From Batkoa obscura (lineage: Eukaryota; Entomophthoromycota; Entomophthoromycetes; Entomophthorales; Batkoaceae): a DNA stretch of 64,000 nucleotides. The stretch's first letter is position 1; each line of letters opens with the position of its first letter. Below the pieces are notes generated by a model. That model saw nothing but the letters and a program-made list of their open reading frames with translations, ran no database searches and was not told where the DNA came from. Shown piece by piece: positions 10,891-23,187 of the stretch. Both the position numbers and the translations under genes were made by a program. Where the stretch lies: NCBI GenBank assembly GCA_030770535.1, contig JASVEC010000019.1:868001-932000 (forward strand), given 5' to 3'.

Positions 10891-12904
10891 TGCGTTAATT
10901 CATTAGCTATTCCTTTTTCTTATCCACATTTAACGGCTAATCGCTTTCTTCATTATTTAATTTCTTCTAACACTTTTAAACAAGCATTACTTTGAGTCAA
11001 ATTTTACTTGTTATACGCTCCAATTTACATATGACAATTAAGCTACAACGCTGTTTAACCCACTGCATATTAGAAAATAAGCATTGGTGATTAGAGAACA
11101 GTTATAAATGGAAATCCCTTACCTTTCATACACTAACAAAAAAGGCAGTAATTTCAACAGAAGCTTAATTTCGTCCCATATCTGAAAAGAACGTTCTGGA
11201 AGTTCTCTTTTCTGTGACTTTTATAGTTTATTTCAAAACCATAACCTTAGCTTTTTACTTTTTTAAATAGAAAAGTTATCTATAGGTTAATAAGTAAACC
11301 ATATTAAAAAAATCATTTAAACAAAGGTAGCTTTTTTTGGTGTTTTTAACTATAGTTATAATCTCTAACTCAGATATTACTTTTATTTCTATAGTTTATG
11401 AAATAGGGTGTTAAACTTTTTAGTTAAAAATGCTTTTAATGGAAATAAATCCGCTGCAAGTTCTTTTTAGTATTTCACTTATTTAATATTAACTATTTAT
11501 TACTTTAAAAATACATTCGTGTTTATCTATACCTTATCCACAAAAATGACCACAGCAATAGCAGCTTTTTTCGAACTTTTGACCTCTCTGCTAAGATTGC
11601 TTTTTGGTTGCTCAAATCGAATAAAAACCATCTTAAATCTAGAATTTGTAAGAATAAATTAATCTATTCGTCAAAATATAGTTTTAAAAAAGGCAATATA
11701 AATTTTATGCTCTTAATATCATCTGGGGATTTTGACTTTGAATGTTTTTTGAAAAAAGGCACTAAAAATTGAATAATACTAGGAAAGGTCCTAAGTAATT
11801 ACTTCCAAAAATTGATTTATTTAGTAAAGTACGATAGGATTTTTGCTAAATTAAGTAAATGTTTTTTCGTAATTCACTAAATAAATGATTTCTGGGAGTA
11901 ACTACCTGATATCTCTTCTAGTAAAACGTACTAATCTCAAAGCAGTTAATAATTAATAAACTATAAGAAAAAACTAACACCGAAAAAATAGTTTTAGCCA
12001 AGTATAAAAAATTATTTAATGGGGATGGGTGCTTTATAATTTAAACCATTATCTAGTAATTATAAAGTTTACCACGTAAAATTTAAAAAACAAAATTTAA
12101 TTTTCCTTTTATAGTTAATTGCTTATACATTTAAGTAAAATCATCCTCCTTTATTTTATCATTATAACGTTCTTAGCTAACATCAAAGTTAAAAACAGTA
12201 TAATCAATATTTTACTTTGTTTTATTTATTTTACAAGGATATATCATATGAAACTATTTTGAATAATAGCTATATTAATTGTATTAATTATATACTAGAC
12301 CACAAACAGATAAAAGTAAATGCCACCTTTTCCTATAGGTTGCTACAGCAGTCATTAAATCTAAAATCCAAATATTACACGGCATTAAATCAAAATCACT
12401 ACCATTTAAGCTTTATGAAATAAAAAGCTTGAACTAACTTCATTTAATGTTAATTTAAAAGTAATATTTGATACTTACTAATGCACCCAATAAATTATTA
12501 AATTTATCAAATATAACAAAACTTAAGCTTTCACGTTGCTAGCATTGAGAATGATGTCACCTTTAATTTATCAAACTCATGAAGATCAAATTTATTGTTA
12601 AAAAAGCCAATTTGGATCATATCCTTTACAAGAATAGAAAAGAGTCACTATTGATGAGTCATTTTAGTTTCAAACTTATTGCCAAAAAGAAGACTAAATT
12701 AATTTCACTTTTAAGCAACTCCAAAATCATTTCAAAAAACCAAATTCTCCTCAACTTAAATTTTACAAAATACTCTTAAACTTCGGAACATGGCAAAACA
12801 TCATTGTTGCAGGAATGAATAAATTTTTAATATTAAAATGAAGTTTTTAAGCTTTTTAATTCTTTTCTCTTAATATTTATAATCTTCAATCTTCAATCTT
12901 AATT
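10891..12904. other. Long intergenic region between the tandem Zn2Cys6 genes
   Basis: No coding sequence that I can support. Frames at 12217-12423 and 12579-12779 (68 and 66 codons) are Lys/Asn/Leu-rich and look like chance frames in AT-rich DNA. There is an imperfect inverted repeat at 11794-11904. Three copies of AATCTTC run directly into the start codon of the next gene (about 12882-12900). Confidence 0.5.
11794..11904. repeat. Imperfect inverted repeat, about 30-base arms
   Basis: The left arm starts AGTAATTACTTCC and ends GATTTATTTAGT. The right arm (about 11875-11904) reads ACTAAATAAATGATTTCTGG and on to AGTAACT, which is its approximate reverse complement. About 50 bases separate the arms. 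It could be a different small hairpin element or chance; only one copy was seen. Confidence 0.5.
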
Positions 12905-14811
12905 ATGTCTTGGATTACTGCAACAGATGTCAAATATGAAAGGAACCGAGTCAAACCCGCAGCCAAAAGAAGGACACGAGGACCCAGACCAAGAGGTCCA
13001 AAACCTCAAGTTTGCGATTTATGCCAGTTAAGGAAAGTGAAATGTGATAAATCGTTACCAAGGTGTTCCTTGTGTGAAAGGCTCAATAGACCATGTACCT
13101 ATGATAGGAATGGGTTTGGAGGTAAGTTTTGTTTAGAAGTATTAGATGTTTATATTAAAAAAAACTAGCTATGGAAGATAATAGAAAGTATACCTCTTCT
13201 AACTCGTCATCCAACAAAGAAAGTTCAAGCCCAATGGTTATCAATGATAATAATATGTTAGTTAAAGCAAACGAAACAAAGTTTTTATGGTCTTCTATAA
13301 AGTCCCCATTTTTGGATCTTAAAAAATTTAAAATCCACTTACATGATAATGGTAGCTATACTTATTATGGGTCGAGTATGGCGGTTTACTTCTTTACTTC
13401 AGCTTCCCATTTATTACAAGATATAATTAGCAATCCGGATTACCAGTACCATCCAGTAACCTATAATAAAAATATACCAGTTGATATCACTCGTGCTTTA
13501 GTCTTTCAGTTAGTAGAGCTATATTTTGGACACCTTAACTCTTTCTTTCCGCTATTGGATCCCACCAGTTTTTATTCTAAACTAAATGGGTTAACTTATG
13601 ATGACTCTTTTCAAGCTCTACTTAGTGCCGTGTGCTTATCCGGTTCCTCATTTTATCCCAACAGGACTTTTGGACGTATCATCGGAATCTATTTTGCAAA
13701 ACAAGTGACTCATTATTTAAAAATCATATATTCAAAACCAACCATCTTAGGGATTCAAGCAAACTTATTAGCTTCTTATTACATTAGCTTATGCGAGGAT
13801 GATACTATGTTGGAGAATGGGTGGTACTATTTGGGAATTGCAAGGACCATGATTACGATGCTAGGATTGCCCAACAAACAACCTCATACAACTAAAAATC
13901 AGAAAGAATTATACATACGTCTATGGTGGATAGCTTTTAACTGTGAGTCAGTTTCATCTAATCTCTTTGGAAGGCCGTCACATTATGGTGAAATGATACC
14001 ATTGCCTAAAGCTGACTCAACAATTCCAACATTAACTTACACTAATCCTAATCTTTTTATTGTAAAGGAATTGGTAAATTTGAAGGCGGAAGATAATTCG
14101 AAATATTTTAGGGAAGTCTGCCATCATTGTTATTTAGTGGGACGATGGACTGTGTTAAAAGGTAAATTAAACTCTAAAAAAAGGAACGTTAAAATGAATT
14201 CTATGCATTCGCTAAGTGCCATACTTACTGATTTTAATGGAAATTCAATATCAGGCGAACCTTTACAGAAGATTAAGGAGTTGGAATATGATTGTAACAA
14301 ATGGTATATAAAAATGATTAACTTAAAGAGTAAGGTCCAAGTAGAAGCTTTATCATTGCCAAAACCCAATGATATATATAAAGGCTACCTATCTATCTTA
14401 CACTATTCTTTATTAATTGATTTAAATAAGCCATTTATTGAAAAAGATATGAAAGCATCATATGACCCACCAAATAAGTGTTTATATCTGAAAGAGTACT
14501 ATAAATGCAACCCATTAGAAAGATGTATTACTGCGGCATTTTTTGGGACGAGAACATTTATGAATATTGGCAAAACAGTATCAGAAATAGGGGTACCTTA
14601 TATCTGGTATAGCTCGTTGCAGTTTATCTTTATATTTATTTACATTATCAGTTCTTTTGATAAGAATCATTGGGCGGTGGGGCCAGCAAAAAGGAACGGT
14701 TATTATTTGTTTAACCAGTTTGAAGCCCATTCTGATAAATGGGTCGTTATTCGGGATGCGTTTTATATGATTAAATATGCCATTCCAAATGGCAAACAGT
14801 TTTTTATTTAG
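12905..14811 (+). CDS. Zn2Cys6 fungal transcription factor, tandem copy 2
   Basis: Two exons, 12905-13121 and 13169-14811, with a 47-base GTAAGT-CTAG intron just after the zinc cluster, giving 619 residues. The cluster is complete with Cys37, 40, 47, 54, 57 and 64, preceded by an Arg/Gly/Pro-rich basic arm almost the same as in copy 1. The middle homology region includes YFGHLNSFFPLLDPTSFYS, YYLGIARTMITMLGLP and LFGRPSHYGE near residue 338, which fits the family's GRP signature better than copy 1. The intron is absent from copy 1, whose reading frame continues through the same place, so one copy gained or lost it after the duplication. A Ser/Asn-rich linker (residues 80-100) follows the cluster. 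The role is DNA-binding regulation; the target is unknown. Confidence 0.93.
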
Positions 14812-14999
14812 TAAGCTTTGGGACGGCGAATCCTTTTTTTACTCTATTTTTTTACATTATTATAAATCGTGTTTGTTAAATAAAATTTAATCTACAAATG
14901 TTTGTCTATTTCTCACTGAATTGTTCATAAAATTATGGTGTGATTTTACAAAATAAAGATCATCAATAAAATTAGCTTTTTTTAATAATTTTGAATGAA

Positions 15000-17018
15000 A
15001 TGGATTTAATTCAAGCCATCAATGAGTATATCTTCAACATGGTAGAAGCCGTACCAGGAATGAAAATTTTATTATTGGATAAAGATACGGTAGGTTTACT
15101 AACTATAGTTAAACTTATGTTTACTCCATTGATAGACAAGCTATGTTAGTACCGTGATTACGCAATCGAATTTATTATCTAAAGAAGTCTACCTTATTGA
15201 TTTAATAGACCGAATGGATAGTGAAAAATTAGTTCATCTTAAATGTATCACATTCTTGAGACCAAACAATAAGAGTGTTTCTAATTTAACTCAAGAATTG
15301 AAAAACCCTAGGTTCTCGGAGTATCATTTAAGTAAGATTGAATCATCATTTTATGAAAAAGAATCAATTAATAATTAGATTTTAGTAATATCATAAAAAA
15401 AGCATCCTTAGAAACTTTAGCTGAAGCAGATGAAAATGAAAGTGTTAAAGTAGTTAAAGTAAGCAACATTTTGACTTTATTTAATTCCAATGTATAACTT
15501 TTTTACAGGAAGTATTTGCTGATTTTATAGCCATCAACTCTCATTTATTTTCCTTAAATATTAATACAAAAGAATACCAATTATTTAATAACTACAATTT
15601 TGACCAATTTGATAGTTCCACATTACAACGCTCAACCGAAGGTATAATCTCTGTTTTATTAACACTAAAGAAAAGGCCATTGATACGTTATGATGCTTAC
15701 TCAAAGTTGTCAAAAACATTGGCTGAAGAGGTACAAAATCAAATAGACAAAGAAAACCAACTATTTCGATTCCCTGCAGAAGATTCACCACCATTATTAT
15801 TAATTTTAGACCGTAAAAGTGATCCAATAACCCCGCTTTTAATGCAATGGACTTATCAAGCCATGATTCACGAACTTTTGACAATCAACAATGGTCGAGT
15901 AGACATGAGTTCTACCCCAGATATATCAAAAGATCTAAAAGAAATTGTATTAAACATTCAACAGGACCCGTTTTATAACTCAAACTTATACATGAATTTC
16001 GGGGATTTGGGAGCGAACATTAAAAAATACGTAGATGAGTATCAAGTAAAAACAAAGAATCAATCCAAAATCGAAAGTATTGCGGACATGAAAAGGTTTG
16101 TGGAAGAATATCCAGAATTTAGAAAATTGGCAGGAAATGTGTCAAAGCATGTGGCTTTAGTATCTGAATTATCAAGGTTAGTGGGTATTTTTAAACTTTT
16201 GGAAGTTTCAGAGTTAGAACAATCTTTGGCCTGTAATGATCAACATAATGTGGATTTTAAGGTACAGGAATTAATACCCCCTAATTTACTTCCAGGCTTA
16301 ACGTTTACATTTAGAATATTATTAAGCTTATCCAGGACAAAAAAATTGGTGACTCATATAAACTTAAGTTGGCCATATTGTATTGTTTAAGATATGAGAA
16401 ATCACCTTCACTTAATGCTCAACAGTTATTTGCTGAAATGAAAAGTAATGGTGTCTCGGATGCTAACTTGAAGGTAAATAGTTTATTAAATCTACTAATA
16501 AATCCTAATAGAAAATAGGTCATTGATAAAGTGATGGAATATGGGGGCTATGATCAACGTCAAAACGATCTATATGGAGATTCCAATTTGTTTTCTAAGG
16601 GGAGAAATGTAATTAAAGGATTAAAGGTAAATTAGTCTCACTACTATTATCATAGATAGCCATTTATATTTATACTCGTATTAGGGAGTTGAAAACGTGT
16701 ATACTCAACATGTGCCATTATTATACCATCAATTAGAAGATTTAGTCAAAGGCAAATTAAAAGAAGCTCAGTTTCCATTTATTAAACAGAGTAGTAAATT
16801 GATGTAAGTAAATTTGAAGCATATAGATATTTTACTTAATAATGACTTTTAGACCTCAAGATGTTATAATTTATCAAGTTGGAGGCACCACGTATCAAGA
16901 AGCTCATTTTGTAAGTCAATTTAATCAACAAAATCCTGGATTCAGAGTGGTGCTTGGTGGATCAGATATTATTAATTCGGAAATGTTTTTGAAAATGATT
17001 TATGGAGATAAAATTTAA
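15000..17018 (+). CDS. VPS45: Vps45, Sec1/Munc18-family vesicle fusion protein
   Basis: Eight exons: 15000-15089, 15136-15331, 15379-15458, 15509-16261, 16315-16473, 16519-16626, 16685-16803 and 16853-17018. All introns are GT-AG and 45-58 bases, and the frame closes to 556 residues, close to the usual length of about 570. Diagnostic blocks include the N-terminal MKILLLDKDTTSYVSTVITQ, ELKNPRFSEYHLNFSNII, LLILDRKSDPITPLL, YCLRYEKSP, GLKGVENVYTQHVPLLYHQ and the terminal GFRVVLGGSDIINSEMFL. Vps45 binds the Tlg2/syntaxin-16 type t-SNARE and is needed for traffic between the trans-Golgi and endosomes, acting on the cytosolic face. The identification is firm. The gene starts 188 bases after the second Zn2Cys6 gene and seems functionally unrelated to it. 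Confidence 0.95.
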
Positions 17019-17529
17019 AGGGGTTAGTTTTTTGTTTTGTATTCTTAGCTTTATAATACGAACTTGTTATTCTATTTATAATCTAAGCTACAAAAGTCAA
17101 GATAATTTTAAAGTCAATTGTTTTATATAAAAAATAGCATATTTGTTTAATATTTAATTATAGTTTAATATTTAATTATAGTTTTAGTAGAAAAACGGAG
17201 TTTGTGTATTGTTTATAATTTTAAATTTGAATACAGTATAAGAAATAATCATATTTGTTTAATTTGTAAAACTAAGCTTTATTAAAATAATTTGATATAA
17301 AATAATAGTTTTTATAATATACCAGTCCCTATATTTTGATTCTTTATTTCTTATTTTTATAATATATTAACATTATAAATCGTAACAATAAACTTATAAG
17401 TTTGTTAGAATAAACACTGTTTATAGCTTGAAAACCCCCTTGCTTAGAGTGTGGCTAATTTGTTTTAATTTATTTTTGTCTTTTAACTCACGATAATATT
17501 TTTAACTATATCTTTTGGCCTTATATAAA
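17019..17529. other. Intergenic region after VPS45
   Basis: AT-rich with no gene. An 18-base unit, TTTAATATTTAATTATAG, is repeated directly in tandem at about 17149-17184. Otherwise nothing was seen. Confidence 0.5.
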
Positions 17530-18881
17530 ACGGCAAAATAATTCGACTATTTACCTGATATAATATTAGAAGAAATATTCAACCTACTAAGTTTAGATGA
17601 ATTAATGAGTCTATGCTTTTTAAATAACTGTTTATACTATAGTAAAACTAAGTTTGAGAAATTTCAGGATTTGATTGATGAAAATGGATCCTTGATGAGC
17701 CATATGAATGTAGAGGATAAGCAAAAGCCCTATATAAGTCTAAATTCAGAAGAATACTATGATCCAGACATAAAAGAAGAGTATTCTAATTCGGATGAAT
17801 ATGAAACTATGTATAAAAGTGAAAATTCAGATGATGAAAATATAGATGATGAAAGTAAAGTTAAACTAATACAAATAGAGTCTCATTGTTTAAACATCAT
17901 GTCTATATGCTGTACAACTCATGATATTAACAAGATCATTGTTCATAACTCGTTATCAAAACTAAAAAAGATGCCAATAACTTGTCTTAAACCTAACTAA
18001 CCATTAAAAAAGATATTAAGTGTATTTAAAACCCATTTAAGTCAAATTGAAGTACTTGAAGTCAAAGTGGGTATAAGCATTAAAGACACTATTAAATATT
18101 TAAATCCCGATAAGCTTAATTCATCTAAAATACCTTCTTATTGTATGATAGATCTTAATGGATTAGACATTATAAAACTGAGCTTCAATATCCTAGAAGT
18201 ATTACACTTGGTAGCAAAGTCAACCATTTTTGTAGCCATTAAACTCGCCCCTAGCCTAAATTCTATTTCTATTTTAAATTGTTAATTGACGGACATTTCA
18301 AGAATGATCTTGATACTGATTCTTTTGGAGACCTGGCAAAATTCAAAAGTATATGATTAAAAAATTTATCAAAAATAATAATAAAGAAAATGAGATAAAA
18401 TTGTTGGAAGGTAATGATATCCGAATTTTAGGACACTTTGAATCAAGTTTTGTTTTCAGTCTAATTTCATAAATTTTTCTACTTTAAAAGAAACCTATAT
18501 TGAAAATTTATCGAAAGAGTTATTAAGGTCAGTTCATAAAGTACCAACTATTCAATCTATATGCTGTGACTATTTGATAGTAAAAATAAAAGTAATTCCT
18601 AAAAGGAATGGACTTTACTACGATATAGTTATGTAAAGCGATTCCAAGTCAGATGTTTACTTAAATCAAAAGATGACTTCTTGTGTATCTTGTTTTTGTT
18701 CCCAAACCTTGAAGTTTTTAAAAGTGGGTATTTCAGTTTTCACTCTGACACAAGCATTCAGATTGAATACCAACTTAGACCATCGTTATTATTGATTGAA
18801 CCCATCAAGGGCGGTATATATGAAGAAATAGGCGATGATAACCCAGAGAATATTCCAGTATTGAACTGGATGAAGTTATAG
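17530..18881 (+). pseudogene. F-box/LRR-like gene remnant (P1)
   Basis: Broken reading frames that together look like one F-box-type gene. Near 17542 the frame reads FDYLPDIILEEIFNLLSLDE then LMSLCFLNN, the form of an F-box helix. An acidic insert (SEEYYDPDIKEEYSNSDEY and SENSDDENIDDESK) follows, then leucine-rich stretches such as LDIIKLSFNILEVLHLVAKS. It ends with ENIPVLNWMKL and a stop at 18881. Stops and frame changes are scattered between these pieces, and no ATG lies in frame before the F-box. F-box proteins recruit substrates to SCF ubiquitin ligases; this copy is unlikely to make one. Its relatives are P2 (20552), P3 (31312) and P4 (41845). Confidence 0.7.
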
Positions 18882-19301
18882 TAAACTAACTATTAATCGA
18901 CTATATTTTTAATATACTGCGATAATAAATACTAAATAAGCTTCATGAGTCTACAGTTAGACTATTTTATTTATCAACTGGGGATTTAACATTGTCTGTT
19001 TAAAATATGTGCATTACCAATGTATTAACATACTTTGACTAATACCACCACTTTGAAGAGAAATTTTGGGATTTATGATATTATATTAATTTTGCTATTT
19101 TTCAACTATAATCTATACTTTAATATAACATATTAATAATAGATAGTAATAATTTATTGAAAAAAATTACAAAGAAACATGAAGCCAGGGTTTTAAATTT
19201 TGTTCCTCATAGTGCAAGATAAGAATTATAAGATGACAGAGTTATAGTATATAAAAAATAAAATAGTAAATACTATTATTATCAAAATACAAAAAAACAA
19301 A
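18882..19301. other. Intergenic, no gene seen
   Basis: AT-rich spacer between the P1 remnant and the small secreted protein remnant. No repeat or site I can support, apart from TATA-like sequence just before 19302. Confidence 0.45.
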
Positions 19302-19490
19302 ATGAAATTCAGTCTTATTCTTTTACTTGCTACCATTGCCCCAATCCTTGGTTTTGGTTTATTTCACAAAAAATAGTATACATAATATGAAAACAAGTCC
19401 TATTATGACCATGGGGCTGGTGACCGATTCCAAAACTTTAGAAACTTTAGAAACTTTAGAAACTTTGTTGAGCGCTTAGATGGAATTTGA
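19302..19490 (+). pseudogene. Remnant of a small secreted protein gene
   Basis: It starts with MKFSLILLLATIAPILGFG, a signal peptide very like that of the intact secreted protein gene at 40876 (MKFTLILLLITVVPTLG). The bases around the ATG are similar too. The frame stops after 24 codons at 19374. Reading on in the same frame gives a second stop, then YENKSYYDHGAGDRF and four Asn-Phe-Arg-type units made by a 9-base tandem repeat (GAAACTTTA, about 19436-19470). No acceptable intron removes the stops. The cysteines of the intact relative are not found downstream. It could alternatively be a 24-residue secreted peptide gene. Confidence 0.5.
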
Positions 19491-20551
19491 CGTAAAGAAC
19501 ACGTAATTTATAATAGTGTAAATAATTGGATTTTATACTTGTGTTCAAAAACAATATATCCATCTTCGATGTAGGCTAAAAGCCCATTGTTAATAGCGGG
19601 CTTAAGGTAAAGTACTATGTAATTGTCCTTAACGTCGAGTGACTTAATGTATTAAACATAAGTACCGTATTTTTTTTAAACATCTAGTCAAAATTGCATT
19701 TAATTTAAGTTATAGTATTTTTTAGCATTATGTTATAAGCTGAAAGTATAAGTTTATCTTATACCTATAAATTTGATTAAATTCCATTAAATTCAAGTTC
19801 CAACTCAAAATAGGTTTAAATCAAAGAAAAAATGATTACTTCCTATTTCATCTGTTGATTGAAAATATATTGGAATAAACCCTTTAACATTTCTTTCAAT
19901 GGGAGAGATATTACAACTATACCTTATATAATCTTAACATTACAATATAGTTCACTTGTTTAAATGTTTTTTTAAATTAAGAATAATCTGTGATATTTTA
20001 CTTCAGTAGCAAAAGGAGTAAAAGGCTAAAGTTGTCCAAAGCAAGGTAACGTAAGGTAATCTAAGATAAGGATCCTTAAATTTAACCAGAACTGATAAGA
20101 ATATGGGTGATAGTAGATGCAAGAGGACCAAATTATAAAATTTATGAGTTTTTTTTGGGAAAGTATAAATATTTTAATTCAAACCATTAATAAATTGAAA
20201 TACAGTTTTTTTAAAAGTGAGTTAATTTTCAAGAAAAAAATAGTTTGATATAATAAATTTTGTTTAAGATATGGGATTTTGATTTATTTAAAAAACCATT
20301 GATTCTTTTCAATAATATATTATCACACAAAGCAGAAATAGCTATTAACTATATAAAACAAACAGTAAAAAACATAGGTTTTAAATAAACAAACCTAAGT
20401 AATTAACTAAAGATAAAGCTGCAATCCAATTCAGTTTTTTGATTATATATAAGAAATTGAAATTTCACTTTTTTAAATCCTACATTTACATAACCTTGTA
20501 TCTTAAATTTAATATATTTTAAGCTTTCTTATAAATTATTTATTATTTAAA
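19491..20551. other. Intergenic, no gene seen
   Basis: A kilobase of AT-rich sequence without a supportable frame, RNA gene or MITE copy. Confidence 0.45.
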
Positions 20552-20652
20552 ATGACACTCTAATTCGATTGTTTATCTAATATCTTATTAGAAGAGATAT
20601 TTGAATTACTAGATCCATATGGATTAATTGGGCTTTGTTTTTTAAATAAATA

Positions 20653-20753
20653 TTTGGGGATGTATTTTTTTAAGAATTTTACTAACAAACTTTCCGCTCA
20701 AATAGCGCTTAAAAAATGAAAAAAGTAATGAAATCAAAAAGAACATCCCCATT
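20653..20753 (+). mobile_element. TGGGGATG MITE, copy d, in F-box remnant P2
   Basis: The core runs from TGGGGATG (20655) to CATCCCCA (20751) and is flanked by TT on both sides. Remnant P4 has the same place uninterrupted (AAATATTTATTTGAG), so the empty site shows a 2-base duplication. The interior keeps an intact CCGCTCAAATAGCGCTTAA. Confidence 0.93.
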
Positions 20754-20955
20754 TATTCAAGACTATTAACAGAGTTATCCAACGAAATATAACTTATTTA
20801 TGCTATACCGGTTCCTTTAGTAGTGAATTTTGACAAGAATTTATTACAGAAAATCAACTACTGATGAAGCATTTATATGTGAGGAAAAATATCCACAATC
20901 AGAAATTTGTTCTGATTCTAATTTAGATGAAGATGGAAGAGCTCAAGTATAAGTG

Positions 20956-21060
20956 TATGTGGATGTATTTTTTTGTTTAAGAATTTTACTACAATTTTTC
21001 CACTCAAATAGTGCTTAAAAAATGGAAAGATAATGAAACTAAAAAAAACAGCCCCGTATA
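20956..21060 (+). mobile_element. TGGGGATG MITE, copy e, in F-box remnant P2
   Basis: Ends TATGTGGATGTA and ACAGCCCCGTA. The interior motif is CCACTCAAATAGTGCTT, with both CpG sites of the consensus changed to CA or TG. Confidence 0.88.
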
Positions 21061-21933
21061 TTATTATAGAATCATGTATGAAAATAAAACCGATTTATCA
21101 GGTTGTTATGCTAATATTGTATCTATAAACTATATTAGTTACAAGGATGTTAATGATAGCTTTGAACACAAATGATCAATTAAAACACTTAAAGTTGAGG
21201 CAGATAATGTAACTATTAACAAATGTAAAATCTGGTGCTCAGGGTTTGGAGTCAAGAACAGCTATTGCTGGGTTGACTACACTATAAGTCGAAAGGTCTT
21301 GGTTTATGTGACTAAGATAGACTTGGATTATGAGAAATAGCACGTAATAGGTTACAAGCTATATAAGACAAATAGAATAGACAATACTAATGTGAAATCT
21401 ATGTAAAATCTACGTAAAATACTATTAAGAAAACTTAGTGGCTTTATTAAATGTTCGAGATATCAGGGATTAATTCAGCTAAAAAGCCTCGAACTACTAT
21501 ACTCTGTAAACTCTTTTATACTCTAAAAAGTATAAATATCAAAATGAGAAGATAATATTCTTTTGGATGGAACTAGAAATTCTCATAACAAATCAAAATA
21601 AGAACATGGGATTGATTTCTTTTGAACTCGAGAACACAACAGCTTAGGGGATTGTTATGTTATAATTAACCATGGGACTGACAAAGCGATATTTCACAGT
21701 TATTACTCCTAATGAATTTTATAGTATAGCTAATATGTTTCTTTGTCTTTATCTCGAGACTTTGAAGTTAAAGTTCATAAAAATTTCGGCTTGATATAAG
21801 AATACAGGTTGAATACTAACTTACTACTCTTTTATTGCCTATTGCTCCTATCCCAGAAGATATAAAGATAAAGATAAATATTGATAATTTATTAGAAAGT
21901 ATTCCAATGCTGAGTTAAATGAAGTTAGAATAA

Positions 21934-22767
21934 ATTACTTACCAATTCATTAATCTTTTAATCTATTACAACTGAAAATAAGTTAATACTATGGATTTAA
22001 CCTATGAACTACTTTATTTATTATAGCTTTGGTGGATTTTTTAATACATTAATTATTTTTTGCTATTCTTAATAAATTTAATATCTTTAGATTAAATTTC
22101 AATTTCTTTTTAATAAAGGATTTATATATATATATATTAAATATAAATTAAATCGATTTATTTATTAAAGTTATTTTTTATCAAAAATCATTGTTTAAAA
22201 ATTTTCTAACCTTTTAATATTCTGCTAGTTTAAATACCTAGGATACTGAGCCTATTTCCTGCTACTTTTGTTATAACTTTTTCAGCTATTGATTTTAAAT
22301 ATTTTTTAAACTTAAAACTTTATTTTCATTTGTTTTTGATCTAATTTTTCATTATCGTTATTTTTCATTATTATCAGTGTTGTTTTTGTTTTTATTACAG
22401 CTTGCCATATTACAAGGAGTTTTAAATCCCCCACCACCATCTTAAAAACCTTGAAGTTTTTTATTGTTCTTTGCAAAATGTTTATTATTAATAAACTTGC
22501 TTTCTTAGTTTGATATAAAAAGCATTAGTTTTTTAATTGCCTATTAAATTTATATTAACTTTCAACTTTTCATTACTCAAATAGTTCATTCTTCAAATAC
22601 ATTCCTTTTGCAGAAATCTTGGCCTTTTTCCTTTTACTTTTTTTAACCACTAATTTATAATAAATACTATAGGTTCTAATCTAATTCAAAATACCTAAGG
22701 GGCAAGTATTAACTATTTGAGGTATATTAATAAATTTTGAGTAATGATATCAGTAAATCGATAAGAT
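21934..22767. other. Intergenic, no gene seen
   Basis: AT-rich, with a short TA run near 22121-22135. TCGATAAGAT immediately precedes the tRNA gene and also precedes the second tRNA-Ala gene, so it may be part of a shared upstream element. Confidence 0.45.
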
Positions 22768-22840
22768 GGGGGACTAGCTCAGATGGTAGAGCGCTCGCTT
22801 AGCATGCGAGAGGCACCGGGATCGATTCCCGGGTTCTCCA
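22768..22840 (+). tRNA. tRNA-Ala (AGC)
   Basis: 73 bases from GGGGGAC to GTTCTCCA. All seven acceptor pairs form, including the G3-U70 wobble that marks alanine tRNAs. The D arm is GCTCAGATGGTAGAGC, the anticodon stem-loop is GCTCGCTTAGCATGCGAG with anticodon AGC, and the T arm CCGGG/CCCGG has the ATCGATT loop seen in eukaryotic tRNA-Ala. There is no intron. A near-identical gene lies in reverse at 27608-27680. Confidence 0.97.
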
Positions 22841-22912
22841 TAAAACGAGATTATTATTTTTTGATACTGATGAGTAGAAATACAAATACCCTCTAGAGAT
22901 CAAAAGTAAATA

Positions 22913-23017
22913 TTTGGGGATGTGTTTTTATATTTAAGAATTTTACTAACAAATTTTCCGCTTAAATAGTGCTTAAAAGATGTAAAAGTAATGAAGTCAA
23001 AAAAAATACCTCCCATT
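22913..23017 (+). mobile_element. TGGGGATG MITE, copy f
   Basis: Core TGGGGATG to CCTCCCA with TT on each side, 72 bases after the tRNA-Ala gene. The interior has TTTAAGAATTTTACTAAC and CCGCTTAAATAGTGCTTAAA. The rest of the 22841-23187 gap shows nothing. Confidence 0.9.
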
Positions 23018-23187
23018 TGTTGGTTGCTATCTTTTATCAAAATATATTCTTAATAAATTAGTTTATTTAAACCAGATAAATGAAGGTTTTGCCATTTTTA
23101 TTATAGATAATAAAAACTTAGATTATATAATAAAATGAATAACAATATTTGATAAAATATAATTTAATTTTATATTTTGAGTTCAAC

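Larger units (their letters stand above)
20552..21933 (+). pseudogene. F-box/LRR-like gene remnant (P2) carrying two MITEs
   Basis: It begins with an ATG, a stop at the fourth codon, and then an F-box-like stretch FDCLSNILLEEIFELLDPYG and LIGLCFLNKY. At that point a MITE (20653-20753) is inserted. Beyond it the frame resumes as LFKTINRVIQRNITYL, which aligns with LFEIVNRVIKWNLAYS of remnant P4. A second MITE (20956-21060) interrupts the next block. After it ENKTDLSGCYANIVSINYIS matches P4's ENKIQLTNYCSNVISINYSS. Several stops lie between these blocks. The end, ESIPML, a stop, then MKLE, parallels the end of P1. The gene is dead, and its insertions are useful for reading the MITE's target duplication. 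Confidence 0.72.

Noticed and set aside
12217-12779. Two plus-strand frames of 68 and 66 codons between the Zn2Cys6 genes.
   Set aside because: Low-complexity Lys/Leu/Asn/Ser composition, no splice-linked partner and no homology that I recognise.
14130-15884. Minus-strand frames inside the second Zn2Cys6 gene and VPS45.
   Set aside because: Shadows of well-supported plus-strand genes.
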